A stretch of 64,000 nt of DNA from an uncultured Clostridia bacterium (GCA_937921505.1 CAKZUB010000049.1:1-64000); one strand, 5' to 3'. Positions 42,419 to 51,117 are shown, counted from the first letter of the stretch. The notes: generated by a model from the letters alone, not told the origin. Numbers and translations: made by a program.

Positions 42419-42895
42419 TTATTTCACAACAATCCAATCTTTATTAGCATCAGATTGAGCCGCTGTTGCATATGATGAAGAACTTGTAAGTTCTATATAA
42501 CACTTACCATCCTTAGCTTTTAACGCCCCTCCAGTTTGAAAGTTAACTGAGTATGTTGTCACAGCACCCACTGTATTGCTTTTTAAATCTTTTAAATCAA
42601 TATATCCCTTATTTGCCAACTCTTCTAAAATGGCAGTATTAACAACTACCTCTGCCCCAGCTAATCCTACAAAGTTATCTGGATATTTCCCATTCTCAGC
42701 ATTATAAATTTCAAATTGTCTTTGTAATGTTTTTACGGTAGTAACATCACTTGCTACTCTAGCCTTATTGGTAATATTACCAAAAGTTGGAACCAATACT
42801 GCTCCTATAATCCCCATAATCGCTACTACAATAATAAGCTCAATCATTGTAAAACCTTTTTCATTTCTTTCTTTTCTTGTATTCTCTCTATTCAT
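42419..42895 (-). CDS. pilA: major type IV pilin PilA
   Basis: A 158-residue prepilin with EKG|FTMIELIIVVAIMGIIGAVLVP, the most canonical pilin helix in the window, followed by the typical alpha1-C (ARVASDVTTVKTLQRQFEIYNAENGKYPDNF). I use ATG 42895; the GTG at 42904 overlaps the SD AAGGGAG. Its own terminator downstream suggests high expression. No cysteine pair near the C-terminus. Confidence 0.92.
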   Translation of the reverse strand: MNRENTRKERNEKGFTMIELIIVVAIMGIIGAVLVPTFGNITNKARVASDVTTVKTLQRQFEIYNAENGKYPDNFVGLAGAEVVVNTAILEELANKGYIDLKDLKSNTVGAVTTYSVNFQTGGALKAKDGKCYIELTSSSSYATAAQSDANKDWIVVK

Positions 42896-42955
42896 TTTCT
42901 TCACTCCCTTAATTTTTTATTATATTTTATTTATGTAAAGCCTTATAGGCATTTA

Positions 42956-44170
42956 CTACATCATGGCTGCTGCTGCTGTAAAGGTAGGTAGGATTACAGC
43001 TAGCATAATGCCCCCTACGATAAAGGCTATAAATATTGTAAGAATGGGTTCAATCATTACCATGAGGCTATCTATGGTGGTTTGTACTTCCTCATTAAAG
43101 TAATTGCCTATTTTAACCAACATATCATCTAAGGCACCTGTCTCTTCTCCGACGCTGATCATGCTGTACATAATAGGTGGATAAATCTGACTGCCTTTTA
43201 GGGCCTCGTGCAACGTATTTCCATGCTTAAGAGATTCTATAGCTTTTTCTAGCTCCTCTTCGGCTATTGCATGATTAAGTACTTTTTTAATAATCTCCAT
43301 CGCCTGCAGCATAGGAATACCCGAGGCTACTAGCATTGAGAGAGTCTTTGCAAATAAAGCAGACAAAGCCTTCTTAGTAAGCGGTCCAAAAAGTGGAAGT
43401 TTAAGAGACAAACGATCTACGGCCTTTCTGCCTCCTGGAATTTTTTTTATATTAAGCCCTAGTACAATTAGAAGTCCTGTAAAAATAACAATCCCTAACC
43501 AGTTGCTGGCAAAAAAGCTGCTAATCGCCATAACCATCCGTGTCGGTAGTGGCAGCTCAATATCTGCATCTTGAAACATCGCTACAAAATTTGGAATAAC
43601 TTTAACCATCATTACAAAAACTACAATAGCTACAACAACTAAAACAAGCGCCGGATAAGCTAATGCCTTCTTAAGTTTTCTCGTTGTTCCAAGTTGCACA
43701 TCAAAATGGTCTACCACCTGATTTAGCACCACATCCAAATTACCCGAAGCTTCTCCACATTCAATCATACTTACAAGAAGCTCTGGAAAAATCTTTTCAT
43801 CCTCCGCAGCTTCTGATAAGGTTTTCCCCCGATTAACCTCATCATGCAGGTTAACAATGTGTTTTTTAAAGGCCTTATGGGTCGTCTGTTCAGCACAAAT
43901 TTCAAGAGAGCGGCCTATACTAATACCCGCCTGAATCATCGCTGCAAACTGCTTGCAAAAAAAGGTAATATCCATCATCTTGATAGGCTTTTGAAAAAAA
44001 GATATATCTCCCAAATCGCTATTAAGCGCTGTCTTTTTACGAATAAAAATAGGATAAAGATACTTATCAGCTAAAAATCTTTTAACTAATTCTTCACTCT
44101 CAGTCTCTACCTCACCCTTTACAACCTTATTATTCAGTACATCCTTCGCCTTATATAAGTAGGTTTCCAA
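42956..44170 (-). CDS. pilC: type IV pilus platform protein PilC
   Basis: A 404-residue inner-membrane protein with two GspF domains (about 65-190 and 270-390) and three membrane helices. Family strings are FCKQFAAMIQAGISIGRSLEIC and LSMLVASGIPMLQAM. It couples PilB/PilT motors to the growing pilus. TTG start with GGGGGAG upstream. Confidence 0.96.
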   Translation of the reverse strand: METYLYKAKDVLNNKVVKGEVETESEELVKRFLADKYLYPIFIRKKTALNSDLGDISFFQKPIKMMDITFFCKQFAAMIQAGISIGRSLEICAEQTTHKAFKKHIVNLHDEVNRGKTLSEAAEDEKIFPELLVSMIECGEASGNLDVVLNQVVDHFDVQLGTTRKLKKALAYPALVLVVVAIVVFVMMVKVIPNFVAMFQDADIELPLPTRMVMAISSFFASNWLGIVIFTGLLIVLGLNIKKIPGGRKAVDRLSLKLPLFGPLTKKALSALFAKTLSMLVASGIPMLQAMEIIKKVLNHAIAEEELEKAIESLKHGNTLHEALKGSQIYPPIMYSMISVGEETGALDDMLVKIGNYFNEEVQTTIDSLMVMIEPILTIFIAFIVGGIMLAVILPTFTAAAAMM

Positions 44171-44188
44171 AGCTCTCCCCCTTTCTCT

Positions 44189-45256
44189 TTAATACCTATC
44201 CACCAACCTCTTAAACTCCTCTTTAATCTGCGCATGATTAGTCGCCATTTCCAAGGAAATCTTACCTTCCCGATAAAGCTTCACAATAGAACTATCCATA
44301 GTTACCATCCCATTTAGTCCCCCAGTCTGAATCTGAGAATAAATTTGATGTGTCTTTCCTTCTCTTATCAGATTACTAATAGCCGGATTGCCAACCATAA
44401 TTTCAAGTGCTATACACCTTCCTTTAATATCTGAACGCGGCAAAAGCTGCTGTGAAATAACACCTTTTAAAATATTAGAAAGCTGCACTTTAATTTGTTG
44501 CTGCTGATGTGGTGGAAAAACATCTATAATTCTGTCTATCGTTTGTGGTGCTCCGATCGTATGCAAAGTACTCAACACAAGATGTCCTGTTTCTGCTGCT
44601 GTAATCGCTGTAGCAATCGTTTCTTGGTCTCGCATCTCTCCAACTAAAATAACATCTGGATCTTCTCTAAGTGCTGCCCGTAAAGCTTCTGAATAATTTC
44701 TACTGTCTATCCCTATTTCTCTTTGATTAACAATACTGTTTTTATGCTTATGCAAATACTCAATAGGATCTTCCAGCGTTAAAATATGCCCTTTTCTTTT
44801 TTCATTAATATAATTAATCATCGTTGCAAGGGTCGTCGACTTACCACTTCCTGTAGGACCTGTCACAAGAACTAACCCTCTTGTATTATTAGAAAGTGTT
44901 TCCAAGATATGCCTCGGCAGTCCTAACTGCTCCATAGAAGGAATATTGATGCCAACTGCCCGAAGCGCTGCTGCATAAGTTCCTCTTTGTTTGAAAACAT
45001 TCACCCTAAATCTACCAATTTGAGGAATAGCATAAGAAAAATCCACTTCTCCCCACTCATCAAATTTTTTAGAAATAGTCTCATCTTTTTGAAGAAGCTG
45101 CTCTATAAGAGCTTTAGAATCCTCCGGTCCAAGCGGTGGCATATCAAGTCTCATAAGACTTCCATTTACCCTAATTACTGGGGGAATCCCTGTTGTAATA
45201 TGAAGGTCAGATGCACCCTTATCATTTACAATTTCTAATAACGCATCTATAGTCAT
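44189..45256 (-). CDS. pilT: twitching ATPase PilT
   Basis: A 355-residue hexameric retraction ATPase. Walker A GPTGSGKSTTLATMI, the Asp box LTLEDPIEYLH, Walker B VILVGEMRD and His box TGHLVLSTLHTIGAPQT are all present, plus the C-terminal SNLIREGKTHQ (AIRNLIRE-type) motif. Presence of PilT implies retractable pili. Confidence 0.97.
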   Translation of the reverse strand: MTIDALLEIVNDKGASDLHITTGIPPVIRVNGSLMRLDMPPLGPEDSKALIEQLLQKDETISKKFDEWGEVDFSYAIPQIGRFRVNVFKQRGTYAAALRAVGINIPSMEQLGLPRHILETLSNNTRGLVLVTGPTGSGKSTTLATMINYINEKRKGHILTLEDPIEYLHKHKNSIVNQREIGIDSRNYSEALRAALREDPDVILVGEMRDQETIATAITAAETGHLVLSTLHTIGAPQTIDRIIDVFPPHQQQQIKVQLSNILKGVISQQLLPRSDIKGRCIALEIMVGNPAISNLIREGKTHQIYSQIQTGGLNGMVTMDSSIVKLYREGKISLEMATNHAQIKEEFKRLVDRY

Positions 45257-45274
45257 TACGCATCTCCTAACATT

Positions 45275-46957
45275 CTACTGTTCATAGGCTATTCTTAACA
45301 TTTCTTCCATAGTGGTATGACCTTTAAGTACATTGTAGTAAGCATTATCCCACAACGAACGCATCCCTCTTTGCACTGCTTTTTCTTTGATCTCGTCTGT
45401 ATTTAAACTGCCGCCTGCTATAGCTTCTTGCAGTATATTATCTACCACTAATACTTCATGTACAGCTATTCTGCCTTTATAGCCTGTATGATTACAAACG
45501 CTGCACCCTCTTGGACTATAAACTGGAGTCCCCTCTTTGATTTTATAAATAAGTTCTTCAGTAGCTGTTACTGTATGCTTAATTCTGCAGTTGGGACAAA
45601 CCTTTCTGACAAGTCGCTGAGAAATAATACCTTTTACAGCTGCCCCTACCATAAAGGTTTCGGTTCCCATATCAATAAGCCGTGCAATAGAACTTGCTGC
45701 ATCATTCGTATGGAGCGTACTTAGAACAAGATGACCTGTTATCGCAGCTCTTATAGCAATACTGCTTGTTTCACTGTCTCTCATTTCTCCTACCATAATG
45801 ACATCAGGGTCTTGTCTTAATATAGATCTTAAGCAATTTGCAAAAGTTAAACCTATTTTTGTATGCACTGCAACCTGATTAATACCTTCTATCATATTTT
45901 CAACGGGATCTTCTACTGTCACAATATTGATATGATCATTATTAAGTGCACTAAGTGCTGCCGAAAGAGTTGTCGATTTACCACTTCCTGTAGGACCTGT
46001 TACCAAAATAATGCCGTGAGGATTTTTAAGCAAATTTTCAACCTTCTTAAAATCTTCTGGGTGAAAACCAAGATCTTGTAATGCCAAGTTGCTTCCTTTG
46101 CGATAAATAAAACGAATAACTGTTTTTTCACCGTAAATAGTAGGTAAAATACTGATCCTTAGATCTACTTGTCCCACACTCGCTTGCTTTGTCATCCTAC
46201 CATCTTGTGGCAGCCTTCTCTCAGCAATATCAAGACTAGATAAGATTTTAATTCTTGTAGTAATCGCATTAAGCATTTCTTTTTTTACTTTTTCCATTTC
46301 ATGAAGTTGCCCATCTACTCTATATCTTACACGTACATAATGTTCAAAGGGTTCGATGTGTAAATCTGATGCTCCTTTTAAGATGGCTCTTTGCAAAAAG
46401 TTATTAACGAGTTGAATCATAGGTGCATTTTCTGCTGTTTCATCTACTTCTTCTCGAACCTGCTTATGAGCTTCTTCTTGCAGCTGACGTTCTACTTCAA
46501 ATACAATATTTTTAGTTTTCGCCGAAGTGTAAGTTTGATGAATAAGATTTTCTATCTCACCACCTAGAGCTATCAGCGGAATGATTTCCATTTTAGTGGA
46601 AAGTTTAAGATCATCTAATGCAAACATATCCAGAGGATCTTTCATAGCTACTTTAAGTTTATCCCCATCTATGCCTACAGCTATAACCGTATATCTTCTG
46701 GCAATACTCTCTGGCACCTTAGAAGCGATTTTATAATCTATCGTATACTTTTCTAAATCCATATGAGGAATACCAAGCTGAAATTCTAAGGCTCCTAGGA
46801 TATCTTTATCCGTAATAATGCCCTGTTCGACTAATATTTCTCCTATCTTTTTATTTGTACGGTGCTGCTCTTTAATCCCCCACTCTAATTGCTCTTTGGT
46901 GATCATACCTGTTTCATAAAGCAAATCCCCGAGTCTTTTTCTTTCTACTTTTCTCAT
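45275..46957 (-). CDS. pilB: type IV pilus assembly ATPase PilB
   Basis: A 560-residue extension ATPase. An N-terminal GspE-N/MshEN-like domain (about 1-150; RLGDLLYETGMITKEQLEWG) precedes the ATPase with GPTGSGKSTTLSA, VTVEDPVENM, VIMVGEMRDSET and STLHTNDA. A zinc tetracysteine (CPNC and CSVC) is near the C-terminus. MshEN domains bind c-di-GMP in relatives. I use ATG 46957, 6 nt from GGGGAG. First gene of the operon, behind a c-di-GMP-II riboswitch. Confidence 0.97.
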   Translation of the reverse strand: MRKVERKRLGDLLYETGMITKEQLEWGIKEQHRTNKKIGEILVEQGIITDKDILGALEFQLGIPHMDLEKYTIDYKIASKVPESIARRYTVIAVGIDGDKLKVAMKDPLDMFALDDLKLSTKMEIIPLIALGGEIENLIHQTYTSAKTKNIVFEVERQLQEEAHKQVREEVDETAENAPMIQLVNNFLQRAILKGASDLHIEPFEHYVRVRYRVDGQLHEMEKVKKEMLNAITTRIKILSSLDIAERRLPQDGRMTKQASVGQVDLRISILPTIYGEKTVIRFIYRKGSNLALQDLGFHPEDFKKVENLLKNPHGIILVTGPTGSGKSTTLSAALSALNNDHINIVTVEDPVENMIEGINQVAVHTKIGLTFANCLRSILRQDPDVIMVGEMRDSETSSIAIRAAITGHLVLSTLHTNDAASSIARLIDMGTETFMVGAAVKGIISQRLVRKVCPNCRIKHTVTATEELIYKIKEGTPVYSPRGCSVCNHTGYKGRIAVHEVLVVDNILQEAIAGGSLNTDEIKEKAVQRGMRSLWDNAYYNVLKGHTTMEEMLRIAYEQ

Positions 46958-47143
46958 AGACATCTCCCCGAATTACCTTGATGTATCTTTCCTTAATCTA
47001 CTAAATATTTTAGATGATCGTTTATTATTAATCATGTGCTTAATATACATATTTTGTAAATTCCTAGCTTTATTATAGCCTTATTGTTAGAAAATTATCA
47101 ACAATTTTATTAAAATTTATTTATTAACTTATAAAAGGGTAAT

Positions 47144-47178
47144 AAAAAAGCCAATAATTAGTCAAACTAATCACTGGC
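47144..47178 (-). terminator. riboswitch-controlled terminator before pilB
   Basis: On the minus strand GCCAGTGATTAGT pairs with ACTAATTATTGGC (two G-U pairs) around TTG, followed by six T. Its 5' arm begins right at the 3' conserved strand of the aptamer, so aptamer folding competes with it. Confidence 0.85.
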
Positions 47179-47243
47179 CGGTTGCACCACTCGCTCCAAT
47201 TCTCTAGGTGCCCACATATAGAGAATGTTTCATTGCTCCCACA
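47172..47243 (-). ncRNA. c-di-GMP-II riboswitch aptamer
   Basis: The minus strand holds the class II pattern: GGGAGCAATGA, TGTGGGCACCTAGAGAA, then GAGTGGTGCAACCGGCC. The TGGGCAC and GTGCAACCG blocks match the Clostridium acetobutylicum class II aptamer. It lies about 215 nt before pilB. Since the aptamer shares bases with the terminator arm, ligand binding would favour read-through (ON switch), as with the pilA1 riboswitch of C. difficile. The outer P1 helix looks weak. Confidence 0.85.
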
Positions 47244-47332
47244 TATTTTCAATTTCTTTAACTTTTTCAAAAACTTATTTCAATTTAAAACAAAAAATAT
47301 ATTAAAATATTATTATTTTCTTAATAAGGTAA

Positions 47333-47362
47333 ATTATAACATATTATTTAAGATTTAATCAA
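47333..47362 (-). promoter_or_regulatory. candidate promoter of the pilus operon
   Basis: On the minus strand TTGATT (47362-47357) and TATAAT (47338-47333) are separated by 18 bp, with a TG nearby. It lies upstream of the c-di-GMP-II aptamer. Confidence 0.55.
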
Positions 47363-47431
47363 GCATACAATTAAATAATGTCTTTTAAAAAGGAAATTTT
47401 ATACTTTAATCCTTTAAATAACGTTCTTAAA

Positions 47432-47467
47432 TTGACGTTTTGACCATAACATGGTAGATTATATAAG
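47432..47467 (+). promoter_or_regulatory. promoter of the lysine riboswitch transcript
   Basis: TTGACG (47432-47437) with TAGATT (47455-47460) at 17 bp, or TTGACC (47440-47445) with TATAAG (47462-47467) at 16 bp. Either would start transcription just ahead of the L-box. Confidence 0.6.
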
Positions 47468-47496
47468 AATAACTAATCATTATGTTAGACTTAAAG

Positions 47497-47660
47497 GATA
47501 GAGGTGCGGTACTTATCAGTATATATACTAATGTGAGCAGAGTGAAGTATATAGAAAGGAAGTACTGCCGAAGCATAATTCTATTGCTTAAAAGGATTAT
47601 GCTGGTGCTTAATAAAATATATTAAGTACTGTCATACAATGCTTTGTATGGAGAGCTATC
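47497..47660 (+). ncRNA. lysine riboswitch (L-box)
   Basis: The conserved L-box pieces are present in order: GATAGAGGTGC, GTGAGCAGAGTGAAG, GAAAGGAAGTACTGCCGAAG, GCTGGTGC, TACTGTCAT and GGAGAGCTATC. The first and last close the P1 helix (GATAG/CTATC). It controls the transporter that follows. Confidence 0.93.
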
Positions 47661-47663
47661 TGC

Positions 47664-47698
47664 CATGTGAATTTCCCTATGAATCTCACATCCTTTTT
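47664..47698 (+). terminator. expression-platform terminator of the lysine riboswitch
   Basis: ATGTGA (47664-47669 region) pairs with TCACAT, followed by CCTTTTTGTT. With lysine bound this hairpin should form and stop transcription before the start at 47736. Confidence 0.65.
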
Positions 47699-47735
47699 GT
47701 TCTATACACCCAAACCAAAAAGGAGGATTTTTATT

Positions 47736-49475
47736 ATGAAAAAAAAGAATTTCAAAGTACTTCTCACCATCATTCTTTTTACCACACTTCTAGCAGCCTC
47801 AAATCTTATGGCTTCTGATGCTGTAGAGAATGCCAAGGCGGCCAATGCACTTAAATATGGCTTTTTAACACTGATTCCCCCACTTCTTGCTATCGTACTT
47901 GCCTTTATTACAAAAAATGTTATCATTTCATTATTTATTGGGGTTTTATCAGGAACTTTTATGATTGCACTCAATGATTATTCAATTTTCACCGCAATTT
48001 ATATGTCTTTTGAAAAATTTACTTATGCGGCACTTGGATCTCTTGCTGATTCATGGAATGCTGGAATTATTCTTCAAGTACTTACAATAGGTGGTCTTAT
48101 TGCCCTTATTTCCAAACTTGGCGGTGCAAAAGCTGTTGCTGAAACGCTTGCTAAACATGCTAAAACAGCTAAAAGCTCTCAGCTTATTACTTGGGTTTTA
48201 GGTCTGTTTATATTCTTTGATGATTATGCTAACTCTCTTATTGTTGGCCCTATTATGAGACCTGTTACAGATAAACAAAATGTTTCTCGTGAAAAGCTAA
48301 GCTTTATCATTGATGCGACTGCAGCACCTATCGCTGGGATTATGTTTGTCTCTACTTGGATAGGTTATGAACTCAGTGTTATAAAAGATGGTTTTGGTCA
48401 AATAGGCCAAGATGTCTCACCTTTCAATATTTTTATTGAAACGATTCCTTTTAGATTCTATAACATTTTAATGCTTCTTTTTGTTGTTTTCATCGTTATG
48501 ACACTCAGAGACTTTGGTCCTATGTATAAAGCTGAAAAACGCGCTAGACTTACTGGCAAAGTTATAAGAGACGGCGCTATTCCTCTTGCAGGAGCTGAAC
48601 TTGATGAAATGACTCCAAAGAGTAATATTAAGCTTTCTGTATGGAATGCTATTGTTCCTATTGGCTCATTAATTGCAGGTTCGTTGCTTCTGTTTTATTT
48701 TAACGGAAGAGCTGCTATTATGGGTGATGCTGATGCTGAAATGCTTGATCTTATGCAAAATTCACCAGCCTCTTTTCTTGCTATTCGCGAGGCCTTTGGT
48801 GCTTCTGATGCAGCGATCGTTCTTTTTCAAGCTGCTCTTATAGCTTCAATAATTACAATTCTTATGGGACTCTTTCAAAAAGCATGGACACTTAAAGAAT
48901 CTTTGGATATATGGGTTACAGGTATGAAATCTTTACTTATAACAGGCGTTATCCTTATCCTTGCTTGGTCACTTTCTGGTGTCATCAAAGAACTCGGCAC
49001 AGCTCACTTCTTAGCTAACTTCTTAGAAGGTGCTATTCCTCCGTTCTTACTGCCATCTCTTATCTTTATCTTTGCTTGCCTTATATCTTTTGCAACAGGG
49101 ACAAGCTATGGGACGATGGGTATTTTGATGCCACTAACTATTCCTATTGCTCATCAAATAGGCGGAGGATCTTACGAACTTATCATCTTTAGTATCAGTG
49201 CAGTCCTTTCTGGCGCTATACTTGGAGACCACTCTTCACCTATATCTGATACAACCATACTCTCTTCAATGGGAGCAGCATGTGATCACCTTGACCACGT
49301 CAACACACAATTACCTTACGCCCTTACAATAGGTGCCCTCTCTGTTCTAGTAGGCTACTTACCACTTGGACTTGGACTACCTATTTACATTGTACTGCCA
49401 CTAGCTATTGTGGTTACTTTCCTCATCGTAAGATTCGTAGGTAAACGTGTAGATACACCAGAGGCAACTAAATAA
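47736..49475 (+). CDS. NhaC-family transporter under lysine control
   Basis: A 579-residue polytopic membrane protein of the NhaC/ArsB-like antiporter group. Family features are FFDDYANSLIVGP, DATAAPIAGIMFVSTWIGYE and FATGTSYGTMGILMPL, with DHSSPISDTTILSSMGA. I use ATG 47736, behind AAAAGGAGG; the open frame reaches back to 47667 but that part is the riboswitch terminator. The riboswitch makes lysine (or a lysine/cation exchange) the likely substrate; NhaC relatives under L-box control are proposed lysine transporters (lysW type). A Na+/H+ antiporter is the alternative. Confidence 0.88.
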   Translation: MKKKNFKVLLTIILFTTLLAASNLMASDAVENAKAANALKYGFLTLIPPLLAIVLAFITKNVIISLFIGVLSGTFMIALNDYSIFTAIYMSFEKFTYAALGSLADSWNAGIILQVLTIGGLIALISKLGGAKAVAETLAKHAKTAKSSQLITWVLGLFIFFDDYANSLIVGPIMRPVTDKQNVSREKLSFIIDATAAPIAGIMFVSTWIGYELSVIKDGFGQIGQDVSPFNIFIETIPFRFYNILMLLFVVFIVMTLRDFGPMYKAEKRARLTGKVIRDGAIPLAGAELDEMTPKSNIKLSVWNAIVPIGSLIAGSLLLFYFNGRAAIMGDADAEMLDLMQNSPASFLAIREAFGASDAAIVLFQAALIASIITILMGLFQKAWTLKESLDIWVTGMKSLLITGVILILAWSLSGVIKELGTAHFLANFLEGAIPPFLLPSLIFIFACLISFATGTSYGTMGILMPLTIPIAHQIGGGSYELIIFSISAVLSGAILGDHSSPISDTTILSSMGAACDHLDHVNTQLPYALTIGALSVLVGYLPLGLGLPIYIVLPLAIVVTFLIVRFVGKRVDTPEATK

Positions 49476-49485
49476 TAATAAATTA

Positions 49486-49516
49486 ACAGGGTAAGCTTCG
49501 TGCTTGCCCTGTTTTT
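49486..49516 (+). terminator. terminator of the NhaC-family gene
   Basis: CAGGGTAAGC pairs with GCTTGCCCTG, with one mismatch, followed by TTTTT. Confidence 0.88.
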
Positions 49517-49606
49517 AGTTGTTCTTCCATCTTTATACCTTTTGCATATCGCAAGCTTTGCTTGTGATACTGCCATGAAAGTGTTTTTCTTTCAACCCTA
49601 TCACAA

Positions 49607-49649
49607 CGCAAAAAGAGGCAAGCCTGATATACATGCTTGCCTCTTTTTG
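49607..49649. terminator. bidirectional terminator-like hairpin
   Basis: AAAAAGAGGCAAGC and GCTTGCCTCTTTTT form a perfect 14-bp stem with A/T runs on both sides. It is some 100 bp beyond the previous terminator, and no gene that I can recognise lies between. Confidence 0.75.
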
Positions 49650-49702
49650 AGCTGTGACATTGCCAGCCATCCTATTACAAAAATTCCACTCTATTAAACC
49701 CA

Positions 49703-49786
49703 GCAAGTGAGGGAGGATAGTATCTTTAGACGCGACTTGGATACATGTGACGGAGCGGAGAAAGATAGCTATCCTCCCTCACTTGC
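49703..49786 (+). repeat. hairpin element, copy 1
   Basis: A stem of about 25 bp, with one bulge: left arm GCAAGTGAGGGAGGATAG then TATCTTT, right arm AAAGATA, GCTATCCTCCC, TCACTTGC. The loop contains GACTTGGA, seven bases, GACGGA. GGAC follows the right arm. Confidence 0.8.
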
Positions 49787-49906
49787 GGACGTTGTCAATA
49801 ACATTCGTTTGAGAATGCACATCATCATTATCACTCTTCACATAACTATTGCCCCTGAACAAACTACCAATAATACTATTACAAAGATTCAACTCTATTA
49901 AACCTA

Positions 49907-49992
49907 GCAAGGGGAGGGAGGATAGTATCTTTAGACGCGACTTGGATACATGTGACGGAGCGGAGAAAGATAGCTATCCTCCCTCCCCTTGC
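49907..49992 (+). repeat. hairpin element, copy 2
   Basis: The loop and inner stem are identical to copy 1. The outer stem reads GCAAGGGGAGGGAGG on the left and CCTCCCTCCCCTTGC on the right, so where copy 1 has GTGAG/CTCAC this copy has GGGGAG/CTCCCC. Both sides changed together and pairing is kept. Confidence 0.8.
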
Positions 49993-50048
49993 GGACGTTG
50001 CCAATAACATCCACTTGAGAATACCCCTCATCATTACCACTCTTCACA

Positions 50049-50078
50049 TAAAAAAAAGACAAGCCCGAAAGCTTGTCT
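50049..50078 (-). terminator. terminator after the GGGtGRT gene
   Basis: On the minus strand GACAAGC, loop TTTCGG, GCTTGTC is followed by a run of eight T. Confidence 0.92.
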
Positions 50079-50098
50079 CTATAATTTACTTGACTTAA

Positions 50099-51100
50099 TT
50101 ACTTACTCATTGCCTCTTCAATAGCAACTGCCACTGCAACAGTAGCTCCTACCATTGGGTTGTTACCCATCCCAATAAGTCCCATCATTTCTACATGGGC
50201 CGGTACTGAAGATGAACCAGCAAATTGTGCATCTGAGTGCATTCTACCCATAGTATCAGTCATACCATAAGAAGCAGGACCTGCTGCCATGTTATCTGGG
50301 TGAAGTGTACGACCTGTACCCCCACCTGATGCTACTGAGAAATATTTTTTGCCTTGTTCGATACATTCTTTTTTGTAAGTTCCAGCAACTGGATGTTGGA
50401 AACGTGTTGGGTTAGTTGAGTTACCTGTTATAGATACACCAACGTTTTCTAAGTGCATAATAGCTACACCTTCTCTAACATCATCTGCTCCATAACAACG
50501 TACTTTTGCACGCTCTCCCTTTGAATAAGCAATCTCTTTAACAATTGATACGACACCTGTTGCATAATCAAATTTTGTTTGTACATATGTAAACCCATTA
50601 ATACGAGAAATTACTTGTGCTGCATCTTTTCCAAGACCATTTAAGATAACTTTAAGGTCAGCTTCACGTACTTTATTCGCAGAACGCGCAATACCAATCG
50701 CCCCCTCAGCTGCTGCAAAACTTTCATGTCCAGCAAGGAACGCAAAACATTTTGTTTCTTCACGCAGAAGCATTGCTCCTAAATTACCATGGCCAATACC
50801 AACTTTTCTGTCATCTGCAACTGAACCTGGTATACAGAATGCTTGAAGACCTTCTCCAATAGCTTCTGCAGCCTCTGCTGCTACTTTACATCCTTTTTTA
50901 ATGGCAATGGCTGCCCCTACTACATATGCCCAACAGGCATTTTCAAATGCAATAGATTGAATAGATTTTGTTAAGTTATAGGCATCTACACCTTTTTCAT
51001 CGCAAATTGCCTTTGCTTCTTCTATATCTTTAATGCCGTACTGATTTAAAGCTGCATTAATTTGGTTGATTCTTCTATCATAAGACTCAAATAATGGCAT
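50099..51100 (-). CDS. GGGtGRT protein, function unknown
   Basis: A 333-residue soluble protein with the name-giving motif ASGGGTGRTLHPDN near 275-290, plus Gly-rich segments (VGIGHGNLGAML, MGLIGMGNNPMVGATVAVA). The family is named for this motif and commonly accompanies a NifU-like scaffold, as here, 18 bp downstream of it. A role in iron-sulfur or radical chemistry has been suggested only by that association. No membrane segment. AAGGGAGG precedes the ATG. Confidence 0.9.
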   Translation of the reverse strand: MPLFESYDRRINQINAALNQYGIKDIEEAKAICDEKGVDAYNLTKSIQSIAFENACWAYVVGAAIAIKKGCKVAAEAAEAIGEGLQAFCIPGSVADDRKVGIGHGNLGAMLLREETKCFAFLAGHESFAAAEGAIGIARSANKVREADLKVILNGLGKDAAQVISRINGFTYVQTKFDYATGVVSIVKEIAYSKGERAKVRCYGADDVREGVAIMHLENVGVSITGNSTNPTRFQHPVAGTYKKECIEQGKKYFSVASGGGTGRTLHPDNMAAGPASYGMTDTMGRMHSDAQFAGSSSVPAHVEMMGLIGMGNNPMVGATVAVAVAIEEAMSK

Positions 51101-51117
51101 TTCTTTTGCACCTCCCT

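Larger units (their letters stand above)
49660..50055. repeat. tandem duplication of a 200-bp unit carrying a hairpin element
   Basis: The segment from CCTATTACAAAAATTCCACTC (about 49672) through CACTCTTCACATA (about 49842) recurs from about 49876 to 50049. The copies are diverged in the flanks but keep a nearly constant hairpin loop. Read-through frames here are not coding. Confidence 0.75.

Noticed and set aside
47667..47735. N-terminal extension of the NhaC-family protein
   Set aside because: It lies in the riboswitch terminator, and the ATG at 47736 has a strong SD.
49500..49901. Two short plus-strand frames after the NhaC-family gene
   Set aside because: They run through a terminator hairpin and the hairpin element; the repeat structure explains the open frame.
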